Positions 6,671 through 12,709 of a DNA stretch of 17,463 bases are shown here, one piece after another (position 1 is the first letter of the stretch; every line of letters begins with the position of its first letter). Origin of the DNA: Candidatus Latescibacterota bacterium (GTDB taxonomy: Bacteria > Latescibacterota > UBA2968 > GCA-2709665); the NCBI GenBank assembly GCA_012271065.1, contig JAAXHE010000003.1, positions 1 to 17,463 of the forward strand, written 5' to 3'. The position numbers and the translations under genes were made by a program. The notes under the pieces are model-generated. The model was not told where the DNA came from, ran no database searches, and saw nothing but the letters and a program-made list of their open reading frames with translations.

Positions 6671-7573
6671 ATGGACGAAAACGAAACGAAGTCGACTCCA
6701 TCCGGCGAGACCGCCGTGCGCCAGGCCGTTACTTCCCATCCAAGGCTGTTCGAAAACAACCGGTACGTCTATCCCGTACTCTCGCGGCGCTCCGGCGGCA
6801 TCTCCGTCGGCATCAATCTGAATCCCGACAAAATTTGCAACTTCGACTGCATCTACTGCCAGGTGGACCGCACGGTCCCGCCCGCGCTGCGAGACGTGGA
6901 CGAAGACCGGATCGTCCGGGAACTCACTGAACTGCTTGACGACGCCCTTTCCGGCGGCCTCTTTCAGCACCCGTCCTTCCGGAGTATTCCAGACCAGCTG
7001 AAACGGATCAACGACATCGCATTCTCCGGGGACGGCGAGCCGACAACCTATCCCAGGTTCCGGGAAATCGTGGAAAAAACCGCGGACGTCAAACGTGATT
7101 TCGACCTGCCGGAGGTTAAAATCACCGCAATCACCAACTGTACACGCTTCCATGTCCCGGCGGTTCTGGACGCATTTGAAGTCATGAACAGGAACAACGG
7201 CGAGATCTGGGCCAAGCTGGAAGCGGGCACGGCCGAATATTACCACCTGGTAGAACGTACGAAGATATCTTTCCAGCGAATCGTGGACAATCTGAATCTG
7301 GCCGCGCGAAAATGGCCCCTGGTGATCCAGAGCCTGTTCATGCGCGTTCACGGCCAGCCGCCCCCCGACGTCGAGATTCTCGCCTTCTGCAGTCTCCTTT
7401 CCGACCTCCTGCAACAGGGTGGGCAGCTCAAGAACATCCAGATCTACACGGTTGCCCGAAAACCCGCCGAATCGTACGTCGCCGCCCTGAGCGACGCCGA
7501 AGTCGACCGCATCGCCCAGACCACGCGCGAAAACCTTCCAGGCATCCCCGTCGAGTCCTACTACGGCGCGTGA
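6671..7573 (+). CDS. Radical SAM protein, COG0731 (TYW1-like) type
   Basis: The 300-residue protein has the radical SAM cluster motif CNFDCIYC (C56, C60, C63) after a strand SVGINLNPDKI, with a glycine-rich SAM-binding stretch FSGDGEPT about 60 residues later. Sequence around these motifs fits COG0731, the group named for the archaeal wyosine enzyme TYW1, whose bacterial members have no assigned substrate. No flavodoxin domain is present, as is usual for the bacterial forms. A bacterial tRNA-wyosine role is unlikely. The partner reductant could be the ferredoxin encoded divergently 340 bases away; this is only positional inference. The ATG at 6671 has just a distant GAGG (about 13 bases upstream), so initiation may be weak. 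No terminator is seen; a dispersed repeat follows 15 bases after the stop. Confidence 0.85.
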   Translation: MDENETKSTPSGETAVRQAVTSHPRLFENNRYVYPVLSRRSGGISVGINLNPDKICNFDCIYCQVDRTVPPALRDVDEDRIVRELTELLDDALSGGLFQHPSFRSIPDQLKRINDIAFSGDGEPTTYPRFREIVEKTADVKRDFDLPEVKITAITNCTRFHVPAVLDAFEVMNRNNGEIWAKLEAGTAEYYHLVERTKISFQRIVDNLNLAARKWPLVIQSLFMRVHGQPPPDVEILAFCSLLSDLLQQGGQLKNIQIYTVARKPAESYVAALSDAEVDRIAQTTRENLPGIPVESYYGA

Positions 7574-7587
7574 TTCGCACCATCCTG

Positions 7588-7612
7588 CATGGATGGACAG
7601 GATAAACAGGAT
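7588..7612 (-). repeat. ATCCTGT-nonamer dispersed repeat, copy C
   Basis: On the minus strand: ATCCTGTTT, ATCCTGTCC, ATCCATG. It differs from copy A (2645-2669) at a single base. It lies 15 bases past the stop codon of the radical SAM gene. Confidence 0.8.
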
Positions 7613-7841
7613 CGAAAAGGCATGATTCCGATCCTGTCAATCTGACGTATATGAGATTGCTGCGCTTCCGCACTCACGTCGCCAAGCTGCACCCATGGGA
7701 CCGTGTCGTGCTGAGGAGGTCGGCAGGCCGACGATGGACCTCTTGCCAACGTCGCTCAATTCCTGATCCCGAGTCGATGTACCTGGCCTTCCAGGAATCA
7801 CATCCTCGCCCGGGGGCCCAGTCCACGGTCGGGCGCGAGCT

Positions 7842-7895
7842 CCTGAGCCGCTCCCTGAGCCTGCGGTCCCTGAGCTTGTCGAAGGGTCGAAGGGT
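7842..7895. repeat. CCTGAGC / TCGAAGGG dispersed repeat
   Basis: CCTGAGC occurs three times (842-848, 854-860, 869-875 within 7800-7900), spaced 12 and 15 bases apart, and is followed by TTGTCGAAGGG and a second TCGAAGGG. The core GAGCTTGTCGAAGGG resembles a short interspersed motif seen in many environmental genomes (recalled, not searched). Confidence 0.55.
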
Positions 7896-7939
7896 CGGCG
7901 AAGGTGATCCCTCTGGTTACCGACATTGGAGGTAAAGAC

Positions 7940-8260
7940 ATGAAAGCCCGTTTGCAGAGGTGGGGCAATGATCTGGTCCTGCGTATTCCCAAGACTCTCG
8001 CTGCCCAAATCGGACTTGAACCCGATTCGCCGGTCGAGATATCTCTGCGTGGCAATAAGCTGGTCATCGAATCAGCGAGCGAGTTCGTCACCATCTACCA
8101 TCGAGGCAAGGTAAAGGCAATCCTGTCGCCCAGCCGACAGCGAACGGAAAAATCAGTTACCGAACACACAGCTTTCGGGATGTGGCGAGACAGGAAAGGG
8201 ATGGCGGACGTGGACGCTTACGTCCGGAATCTGAGAAAAGGCCGCCTGGATGATCTTTGA
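7940..8260 (+). CDS. Antitoxin with MazE/AbrB-like head and Phd/YefM-like tail
   Basis: The 106-residue product appears to join two antitoxin types. Residues 1-46 (MKARLQRWGNDLVLRIPKTL onward) have the MazE/AbrB swapped-hairpin pattern: RWGN-LRIPK, a hydrophobic core and a GNKLVIES end. Residues about 48-106 (FVTIYHRGKVKAILSP, then AFGMWRDRKGMADVDAYVRN and a basic LRKGR end) look like the C-terminal half of Phd/YefM or VapB antitoxins that pair with PIN toxins. The head should bind its own operator and the tail should wrap the toxin. The ATG at 7940 follows GGAGG with 7 bases between; an upstream ATG (7904) has none. The gene overlaps the toxin start by 11 bases, the usual coupled arrangement. 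The antitoxin role is strongly supported by context; the hybrid reading is by eye. Confidence 0.85.
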   Translation: MKARLQRWGNDLVLRIPKTLAAQIGLEPDSPVEISLRGNKLVIESASEFVTIYHRGKVKAILSPSRQRTEKSVTEHTAFGMWRDRKGMADVDAYVRNLRKGRLDDL

Positions 8261-8654
8261 TACCGATGTCCTGATCTGGGTCTTCACGGGCCATGAAGGG
8301 GCTGCGCAACTTGTACAAGGGCAAGATGAACGTCGGATATCGCTCGTTACGTACGCGGAATTGATCCAGGGTGCGCGTAACAGGCAGGAATTACGGGAAA
8401 TCAAGTACTTCCTGAAAGATCACGCCTTTCAGACGTTGCCTCTCACGGAAAACATCGGACACAGAGCATCCGTGTATATGGAAGAATATACCCTCAAAAC
8501 CGCGCTTTCCCAGGCGGATGCCCTCATCGCGGCAACCGCCGTCGAACATCACCTGACACTCTGCACGGCCAACAGAAAACACTACCGCGCAATCAACGAG
8601 CTCGAATTGAAGACCTTTCGGCCACGGCCGGATGGCGGATCAGGCTCCGCATAG
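8250..8654 (+). CDS. vapC: PIN-domain toxin ribonuclease (VapC family)
   Basis: The 134-residue PIN protein carries the expected acidic residues: D4/D6 in MIFDTDVLIW, E37 in TYAELIQG and D90 in SQADALIAATA. The fourth position is N108 in TANRKHY, a common variant of the TxNxKHF element. VapC toxins cleave tRNA or rRNA and are held inactive by the antitoxin encoded just before. The ATG overlaps the antitoxin's last codons (8250-8260), so translation is probably coupled. Length is normal for the family and no catalytic residue is missing, so the toxin should be active. The last residues (PRPDGGSGSA) look like a non-conserved tail. A convergent hairpin follows. Confidence 0.9.
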   Translation: MIFDTDVLIWVFTGHEGAAQLVQGQDERRISLVTYAELIQGARNRQELREIKYFLKDHAFQTLPLTENIGHRASVYMEEYTLKTALSQADALIAATAVEHHLTLCTANRKHYRAINELELKTFRPRPDGGSGSA

Positions 8655-8672
8655 CCTATAGGGAATCCGAGG

Positions 8673-8719
8673 GGTTCGGGATTGCGGCGCGAACTACCAG
8701 TTCGCGCTATGGTCGAACC
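8673..8719. terminator. Convergent hairpin between vapC and the first PhyH gene
   Basis: A perfect 9-bp stem (GCGCGAACT 8687-8695, AGTTCGCGC 8699-8707, loop ACC) is enclosed by a second pair (GGTTCG 8673-8678, CGAACC 8714-8719). It lies between two convergent genes. No U-tract is present on either strand, so the terminator role is likely but not certain. Confidence 0.5.
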
Positions 8720-8747
8720 GCGGATAACGCGGGAACCGCGACCGCCT

Positions 8748-9536
8748 TCAGATCTGCGGCCAGACCTGCGGGAAATGTTTTCCCTCCATCAGCGCCCCGT
8801 CCTCGACCTCCACGAAGGGTTTCATCACGTGCTGTCCTGAGGCCACGAAGCGCGTCTCGTGGGTCATGTAATGGATGGCAATGGCGCGACGGGGGCGGCT
8901 GCTGGTGTTTGCGTGCGACCCGTGCCAAGTCAGCGCGTGGTGGTAGTGTACCTCGCCCCTTTTCACGGGACACCGGACGATTTCCACGCGGTGTCCGTTC
9001 CACTCCCCCGGCATGTCCTCGTAATTCCCGACCGACCGGATGAAGTCGATCTGGTTTCCCCACTTGTGGGAACCGGGGACCATACTCATACATCCGTTCG
9101 ACTCGTCCACGTCGTCCAGCGCTACCCAGGCGCTCACCTCCGTCATCGGTGCAAGAATCGGCCACAGCGGCGCATCCTGGTGCCACATGGTGACGCCGCC
9201 CCGCTCCGCTGGCTTGTACTGGATCTGATCGTGCCAGACGCGCAACCGTTCCGCTCCTGTCAGCTGCGCCACATCCTCCACGACCCTGCGCATTCCTGTG
9301 AGTTCGCGAAACGGATCGCTCGCGGCCCAGATGTTGACAATCTGCCAGACGGGCGTTTCCGGATTCTGGTTCAGGTTTCGCAGATGAACGGGCTGCGGAA
9401 CGTCCGACCGGTCGCGGTCCTCAATCACACGGTCCAGTTCGCGTCGCAGCGTTTCCACCTGCCCGTCGTCCAGCAGGCGCCCGCCGTTCAGGAATCCTCT
9501 TTCGTGAAACCTGGTGATTTGTGCCTCGGTCAGCAT
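8748..9536 (-). CDS. Phytanoyl-CoA dioxygenase (PhyH) family protein 1
   Basis: The 262-residue product is an Fe(II)/2-oxoglutarate-dependent oxygenase of the PhyH family, cytoplasmic. The iron ligands are H119 and D121 (MWHQDAPLW) and probably H205 (TWHGSHANTS); the 2-oxoglutarate anchor is likely an arginine in SSRPRRAIAIHY (213-223). The N-terminal FHERGFLNGG (10-19) and the core NGCMSMVPGSHKWG (147-160) are typical. PhyH members hydroxylate lipids, small molecules or natural-product intermediates, and the substrate cannot be read from sequence. The gene lies 43 bases downstream of a second PhyH gene, probably in one transcript. The two proteins share fold and motifs but little other sequence, so they are not a recent duplication. 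The ATG at 9536 starts where family members usually start. Confidence 0.9.
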   Translation of the reverse strand: MLTEAQITRFHERGFLNGGRLLDDGQVETLRRELDRVIEDRDRSDVPQPVHLRNLNQNPETPVWQIVNIWAASDPFRELTGMRRVVEDVAQLTGAERLRVWHDQIQYKPAERGGVTMWHQDAPLWPILAPMTEVSAWVALDDVDESNGCMSMVPGSHKWGNQIDFIRSVGNYEDMPGEWNGHRVEIVRCPVKRGEVHYHHALTWHGSHANTSSRPRRAIAIHYMTHETRFVASGQHVMKPFVEVEDGALMEGKHFPQVWPQI

Positions 9537-9579
9537 GGGGCCAACGCACCTTCAGGGTGGGAAATCGTTTGAGTCCAGG

Positions 9580-10392
9580 TTACGGCGAACCTGCCAGGAT
9601 CGGATGAACAGGGTGTTCCCAGGGTCCGCCCGCCGCCATCTCTTCTCCGGCCCCTGCCGCTTCCGTTCCGCCGGTAAAACGCACGTAGTCGGGTATGTAG
9701 ATGATCGCGAACGCCCGCCGCGGCCTGTCCGTCAGGTTGGCGCCCGCGTGATGGAAGTTGCAGCCGTGATGAAAGGTCACCCCGCCCGCGGCCATCTCCA
9801 TCGCGACGGGCTCGGCCACCACGTGTCCCTTTTCCGCCATCTTCTCCACGATGCTTTCACCCGCCACCCCGAGCGCGATCGGTTCCTGCGGGCCCAGCTT
9901 GTGCGAGCCGGGAACAAAGTGAAGGCACCCGTTTTCAACAGTCACGTCGTCCACCGCCACCCATGCCGAAAGCGCGCCGTCCGGCTCCATGGGCCAGTAG
10001 GGCCTGTCCTGGTGCCAGTTGGTCGCGCGGCTGCCGGACCCGCCGGGTTTGACCATGGCGTGGTCGTGATAGATCCGCACGTGGCGGCACGCAGAGAGGC
10101 GCCGCGCGGTTTCGGCCAGCGCATGGTTGAACGAATAGGCTTTCACTTCCGGAAAATCCGTCCAGAGGTTCACCATCTGGTTGAAGACCTTCTCGTACGC
10201 TTCGGACCTCCGTCCGCCGTCCGGTGCACCGAGAATCCGCTCTCTGTTGGTCTCGATGGCCCGGTCGATGGCATCTCGGAGCGCGGCAATTTCGTGTCTT
10301 GAGAAAAATTCGGGAAATGCTATAAATCCGTTTTCCCGGTAAAACGCCGCGTCTTCCTTTGTCGCGGGGCTTCTTTTTGACTCGACCGACAT
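9580..10392 (-). CDS. Phytanoyl-CoA dioxygenase (PhyH) family protein 2
   Basis: The 270-residue product has the same fold as its neighbour: FYRENGFIAFPEFFS (17-31), iron ligands H127 and D129 in NWHQDRPYW and H215 in FHHAGANLTD, ENGCLHFVPGSHKLG (153-167), and the arginines in DRPRRAFAI (222-230) for 2-oxoglutarate. The substrate is unknown. The ATG at 10392 follows GGGAGA with about 6 bases between. Only 44 bases separate it from the pspA terminator, so its promoter must lie in or across that hairpin, or it depends on read-through from pspA. The C-terminal PVHPILAGSP is not conserved. Confidence 0.9.
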   Translation of the reverse strand: MSVESKRSPATKEDAAFYRENGFIAFPEFFSRHEIAALRDAIDRAIETNRERILGAPDGGRRSEAYEKVFNQMVNLWTDFPEVKAYSFNHALAETARRLSACRHVRIYHDHAMVKPGGSGSRATNWHQDRPYWPMEPDGALSAWVAVDDVTVENGCLHFVPGSHKLGPQEPIALGVAGESIVEKMAEKGHVVAEPVAMEMAAGGVTFHHGCNFHHAGANLTDRPRRAFAIIYIPDYVRFTGGTEAAGAGEEMAAGGPWEHPVHPILAGSP

Positions 10393-10436
10393 GACGTTCT
10401 CCCGGATTCGCTCACCGCGCGCATCGGCGTGCCGAC

Positions 10437-10501
10437 AAAAAAACCGTTGGTATTCGATGGCCCAAAATACGCATTTCGGGCATCGCTACCAACGGTTTTT
10501 T
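10437..10501 (-). terminator. Strong intrinsic terminator after pspA
   Basis: A long stem pairs AAAAAACCGTTGGTA (10438-10452) with TACCAACGGTTTTTT (10487-10501), with further pairing inside (CGATG-CCC against GGG-CATCG). On the minus strand the stem ends in a run of T (10443-10437), 46 bases past the pspA stop. A- and T-runs on both sides make it potentially active in both directions. Confidence 0.85.
10464..10492 (-). promoter_or_regulatory. Possible sigma70-type promoter inside the terminator hairpin
   Basis: On the minus strand TTGGTA (10492-10487) and TATTTT (10469-10464) are exactly 17 bases apart; each matches the consensus at 4 of 6. This is the only candidate I see for the PhyH genes given the 44-base gap. 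Weak evidence. Confidence 0.25.
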
Positions 10502-10547
10502 CAGAATATCAAAACGCGATGGATTTCCGGGGAGAGGGGTGGACTTC

Positions 10548-11228
10548 CTACGTATCGCGTCTTCCTTCCAACCGCTTTTTCAACTCCCGCAACTGTGCGT
10601 CGATCCGTTCCTTCCGGGCCGTTTTCTCCAGGCATTCGTCCTCGTCCGGGTTGCCGCCGGCGATTTCCTCGTAAACCTCGGCAGCGGCTTCTTCGTGGTC
10701 AATCCGCCGGCAGAGTTCGTCGAACCGCTCGAACGCCTCGTGGCGAATCCGAATGGGGGAGCCTGCGCCTGAAACCTGCGCTCGCGCCGCGCGGCTTCTG
10801 GCGACGAGGATCCTCTGCCGCGCCCGGGCATCGTTGAGACGGACCTTCAAGCGCGCGCATTGTCCCTTGAGCTGTTCAGTTACCCTCCGGGCCTCGGCCA
10901 TGGCCTTCTCAAGCTCTTCGGCTTCCGCATCCACCTCGGTCTTTCGCTCGAGCGCCAGCCGGGCGAGGTCGTCGTTCCCCTGCGAGACGGCGCGTTCGGC
11001 GGTCCGGTCCCAGGCCGCCGCGTCCGCTCTCCGCGCCTTAAGTCTTCGTTCGAGAAGCCGCTGGCCGGCCATGGCATCCGCCACCGCGGTAGTGGCGTCG
11101 TTCGCCGCGTTCTCCATCTCTGTCATCATCAGGCGCGACATCTTCTCCGGGTCCTCCATCCGGTTCAGCAGATCGTCCACGTCCGCCCGAATAATGTTCG
11201 CGATTCTCGACAATGTCCCTGTGGCCAT
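10548..11228 (-). CDS. pspA: Phage-shock protein A homologue (PspA/IM30/Vipp1 family)
   Basis: A 226-residue, almost entirely helical and highly charged protein. It starts with an amphipathic helix (TLSRIANIIRADVDDLLNRM) followed by EDPEKM, the PspA hallmark, then long coiled coils rich in A, R and E. PspA binds the inner face of the stressed cytoplasmic membrane, forms ESCRT-III-like rods and preserves the proton gradient; in enterobacteria it also holds back the activator PspF. No pspB, pspC or pspF is in the window, so this is a solitary version. The ATG at 11228 follows AAAGGAGA with a good spacing; an in-frame upstream extension to 11300 would cross the promoter and is rejected. A near-consensus sigma-54 promoter precedes it and a strong terminator follows, so it is probably a single-gene unit. 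Confidence 0.93.
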   Translation of the reverse strand: MATGTLSRIANIIRADVDDLLNRMEDPEKMSRLMMTEMENAANDATTAVADAMAGQRLLERRLKARRADAAAWDRTAERAVSQGNDDLARLALERKTEVDAEAEELEKAMAEARRVTEQLKGQCARLKVRLNDARARQRILVARSRAARAQVSGAGSPIRIRHEAFERFDELCRRIDHEEAAAEVYEEIAGGNPDEDECLEKTARKERIDAQLRELKKRLEGRRDT

Positions 11229-11299
11229 GTCGGTCTCCTTTCGATGGTTGGTGAGGTGTTTCCTCCCACGGATGTTCTTTGCCTCGTTGCCTAGAAACA

Positions 11300-11315
11300 A
11301 TACAAATGCTGTGCC
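11300..11315 (-). promoter_or_regulatory. Sigma-54 (RpoN) promoter of pspA
   Basis: On the minus strand TGGCACAGCATTTGTA (11315-11300) matches the -24/-12 consensus TGGCAC-R-N4-TTGCW at every defined position except the final C, here T. GG (11314-11313) and GT (11302-11301) are 10 bases apart, as needed. The predicted start lies near 11289, about 60 bases before the ATG. An AT-rich block (11326-11378) lies just upstream, where E. coli has an IHF site. The regulation by sigma-54 known for E. coli pspA supports the call. Confidence 0.72.
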
Positions 11316-11360
11316 AAGAATCCCGTTTATAATTAAATATTTGTTTTATAATGATTTATT

Positions 11361-11416
11361 AAAAAACGAAAAAAGAAACCGTCCGGGATATTGGCGTGAA
11401 ACGCCATCCCGAACGG
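11361..11416 (-). terminator. Intrinsic terminator of the cox-like operon
   Basis: On the minus strand CCGTTCGGGATGGCGT (11416-11401) pairs with ACGCCAATATCCCGGACGG (11397-11379), with a two-base bulge and one mismatch, followed by TTTCTTTTTT (11378-11369) and more T. It lies about 100 bases past the xdhC stop and just upstream of the pspA promoter. Confidence 0.75.
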
Positions 11417-11439
11417 CCGAAATCGCCTGTTCGAGGCAA

Positions 11440-11460
11440 GGGCAACCACAAGGGTTGCCC
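11440..11460. repeat. GGGCAACC hairpin, dispersed-repeat type
   Basis: GGGCAACC (11440-11447) pairs with GGTTGCCC (11453-11460) across ACAAG. On the minus strand it is preceded by TGTAG, giving the motif TGTAGGGGCAACCCTTGTGG. It lies between xdhC and its terminator, with no U-tract of its own. Confidence 0.55.
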
Positions 11461-11516
11461 CTACAAATGCAATCACAAGGTTCGATGATGCAGAATTTCG
11501 TTCTTGTGTCTCCTTC

Positions 11517-12632
11517 TCAAGAAGCCGCCCGCACCCCGGCAAGTGACCTCGCCCCGTGCGACGGCTTGCCACCGGAACGGCGGGCCTGGATCAGTTCGGA
11601 AACGACGCTGATGGCGATTTCCTCCGGGGAATCGGCGCCAATATCCAGTCCGATGGGCGCGTGTATTTCGTTCAGGCGCTCCCTGCTGATTCCCTTCGCC
11701 TCCAGTTCCTTCCACATCAACGCGATCTTGCGCCTGCTGCCGATCATGCCAATGTAGGCGGCGTCGGTCCGGACCGCCTGCTCCACAACCGGCTTGTCGT
11801 GCTGGTGTCCTCTGGTTACCGCCACGATATAGGACAGGTCGTCGATTTCAAGGTGCTCGAACGCCGTTTCCATCTCAAGGGTGAGCATCTCGTCCGCCAT
11901 GGGAAAGCGCTCCCTGTTGGCGAACATCGGACGGTCGTCGATAACGACGATTCGAAAGCCCACGGTGACCGCGATCCGGGCGATGGCGAACGAAACGTGC
12001 CCGCCGCCGAACAGGTAGAGCGTGGGCTCCGGGCAGATCGACTCCATGAAGACCTTCACCGGGCCCGCGGATTCGTCCACGTCCAGCGATACGACCTCAA
12101 GCAGGTCCTCCGGAATCGTATCCATTTCAGCCACTTCGTCTAGGATCACGGTGTCGGCCTCCGGCGATCCCAGCGAACCCACGACCGTCCCGTCGGCGCG
12201 CACCAGCAGCTTGGCGCTCCATTTCGAGGGATCCCCTCCGGACACGAGCGTGGCCAGCACCGCCGACTCCCTGGCCCTGCGGACCTCCGCCACGGTCTCC
12301 AGTACCGTTTCGGACCGGCCACGGTACAGCGGCTCCGTAAAGATCTCCACGTTCCCACCGCAATTCAACCCGTTTTCGCCGGCGTGTTCCTCGGTCAATA
12401 TAAAACGCTGAAGCGTGGGTACGCCCGTCTCCATCACGTCCCGGGCTTCAGCCCATACATCCGCCTCGAGGCAGCCGCCGCCGACCGTACCCACGATCTC
12501 GCCATCGGGACGCACCAGCATCTTGGCTTTCTTGCTCATCGGCAAGGATCCCTTGCTGGAGACAATCGTCGACAGCGCCGCATTCTCTCCCGACGAAATC
12601 ATTTCCAGGGCTTCTGAGAATACGTCCTTCAT
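11517..12632 (-). CDS. xdhC: XdhC/CoxI-family molybdenum-hydroxylase maturation protein
   Basis: The 371-residue product has both XdhC parts. The N-terminal half has TVGGGCLEADVW (residues 49-60) with C54 and a second cysteine at NCGGNVEIF (C91). The C-terminal half is a Rossmann fold starting LYLFGGGHVSFAIARIA (196-212) and holding VIDDRP and RGHQHD, IGMIGSRRK. XdhC proteins bind the molybdenum cofactor, deliver it in sulfurated form and check insertion into xanthine dehydrogenase, CO dehydrogenase or related enzymes. CoxF or CoxI are equally fair names. No structural subunit is encoded nearby. The gene is last in the unit, 77 bases after coxE; GGAGGGG lies about 10 bases before the ATG at 12632, and a TTG 18 bases upstream is rejected. 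The tail (HGARSLAGVRAAS) is not conserved. A terminator follows at 11361-11416. Confidence 0.88.
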   Translation of the reverse strand: MKDVFSEALEMISSGENAALSTIVSSKGSLPMSKKAKMLVRPDGEIVGTVGGGCLEADVWAEARDVMETGVPTLQRFILTEEHAGENGLNCGGNVEIFTEPLYRGRSETVLETVAEVRRARESAVLATLVSGGDPSKWSAKLLVRADGTVVGSLGSPEADTVILDEVAEMDTIPEDLLEVVSLDVDESAGPVKVFMESICPEPTLYLFGGGHVSFAIARIAVTVGFRIVVIDDRPMFANRERFPMADEMLTLEMETAFEHLEIDDLSYIVAVTRGHQHDKPVVEQAVRTDAAYIGMIGSRRKIALMWKELEAKGISRERLNEIHAPIGLDIGADSPEEIAISVVSELIQARRSGGKPSHGARSLAGVRAAS

Positions 12633-12709
12633 CGGAACCACCCCCTCCAATACAGCTTCTCAATTCCGGATGCCGGATTGGGACTCCGTACAATTGTGCA
12701 TCGAAAGCG

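Larger units (their letters stand above)
7574..7939. other. Gap without a gene (7574-7939), two repeat elements
   Basis: It holds repeat copy C in inverse orientation (7588-7612), a half copy near 7628 (ATCCTGTCAATC), and a CCTGAGC/TCGAAGGG repeat (7842-7895). Frames here (e.g. 7651-7935 on +) are low-complexity and arise from the repeats. No clear promoter for the toxin-antitoxin pair is visible. Confidence 0.6.

Noticed and set aside
7651..7935. 94-codon plus-strand frame before the antitoxin
   Set aside because: Its low-complexity end (SRSLSLRSLSLSKG) is the translation of the CCTGAGC repeat; no ribosome site.
11333..11572. 79-codon minus-strand frame after xdhC
   Set aside because: It is made of the GGGCAACC hairpin and the terminator read as protein, and starts inside xdhC.
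10753..11757. 334-codon plus-strand frame opposite pspA
   Set aside because: Serine/arginine-rich shadow of pspA that crosses the sigma-54 promoter and a terminator.
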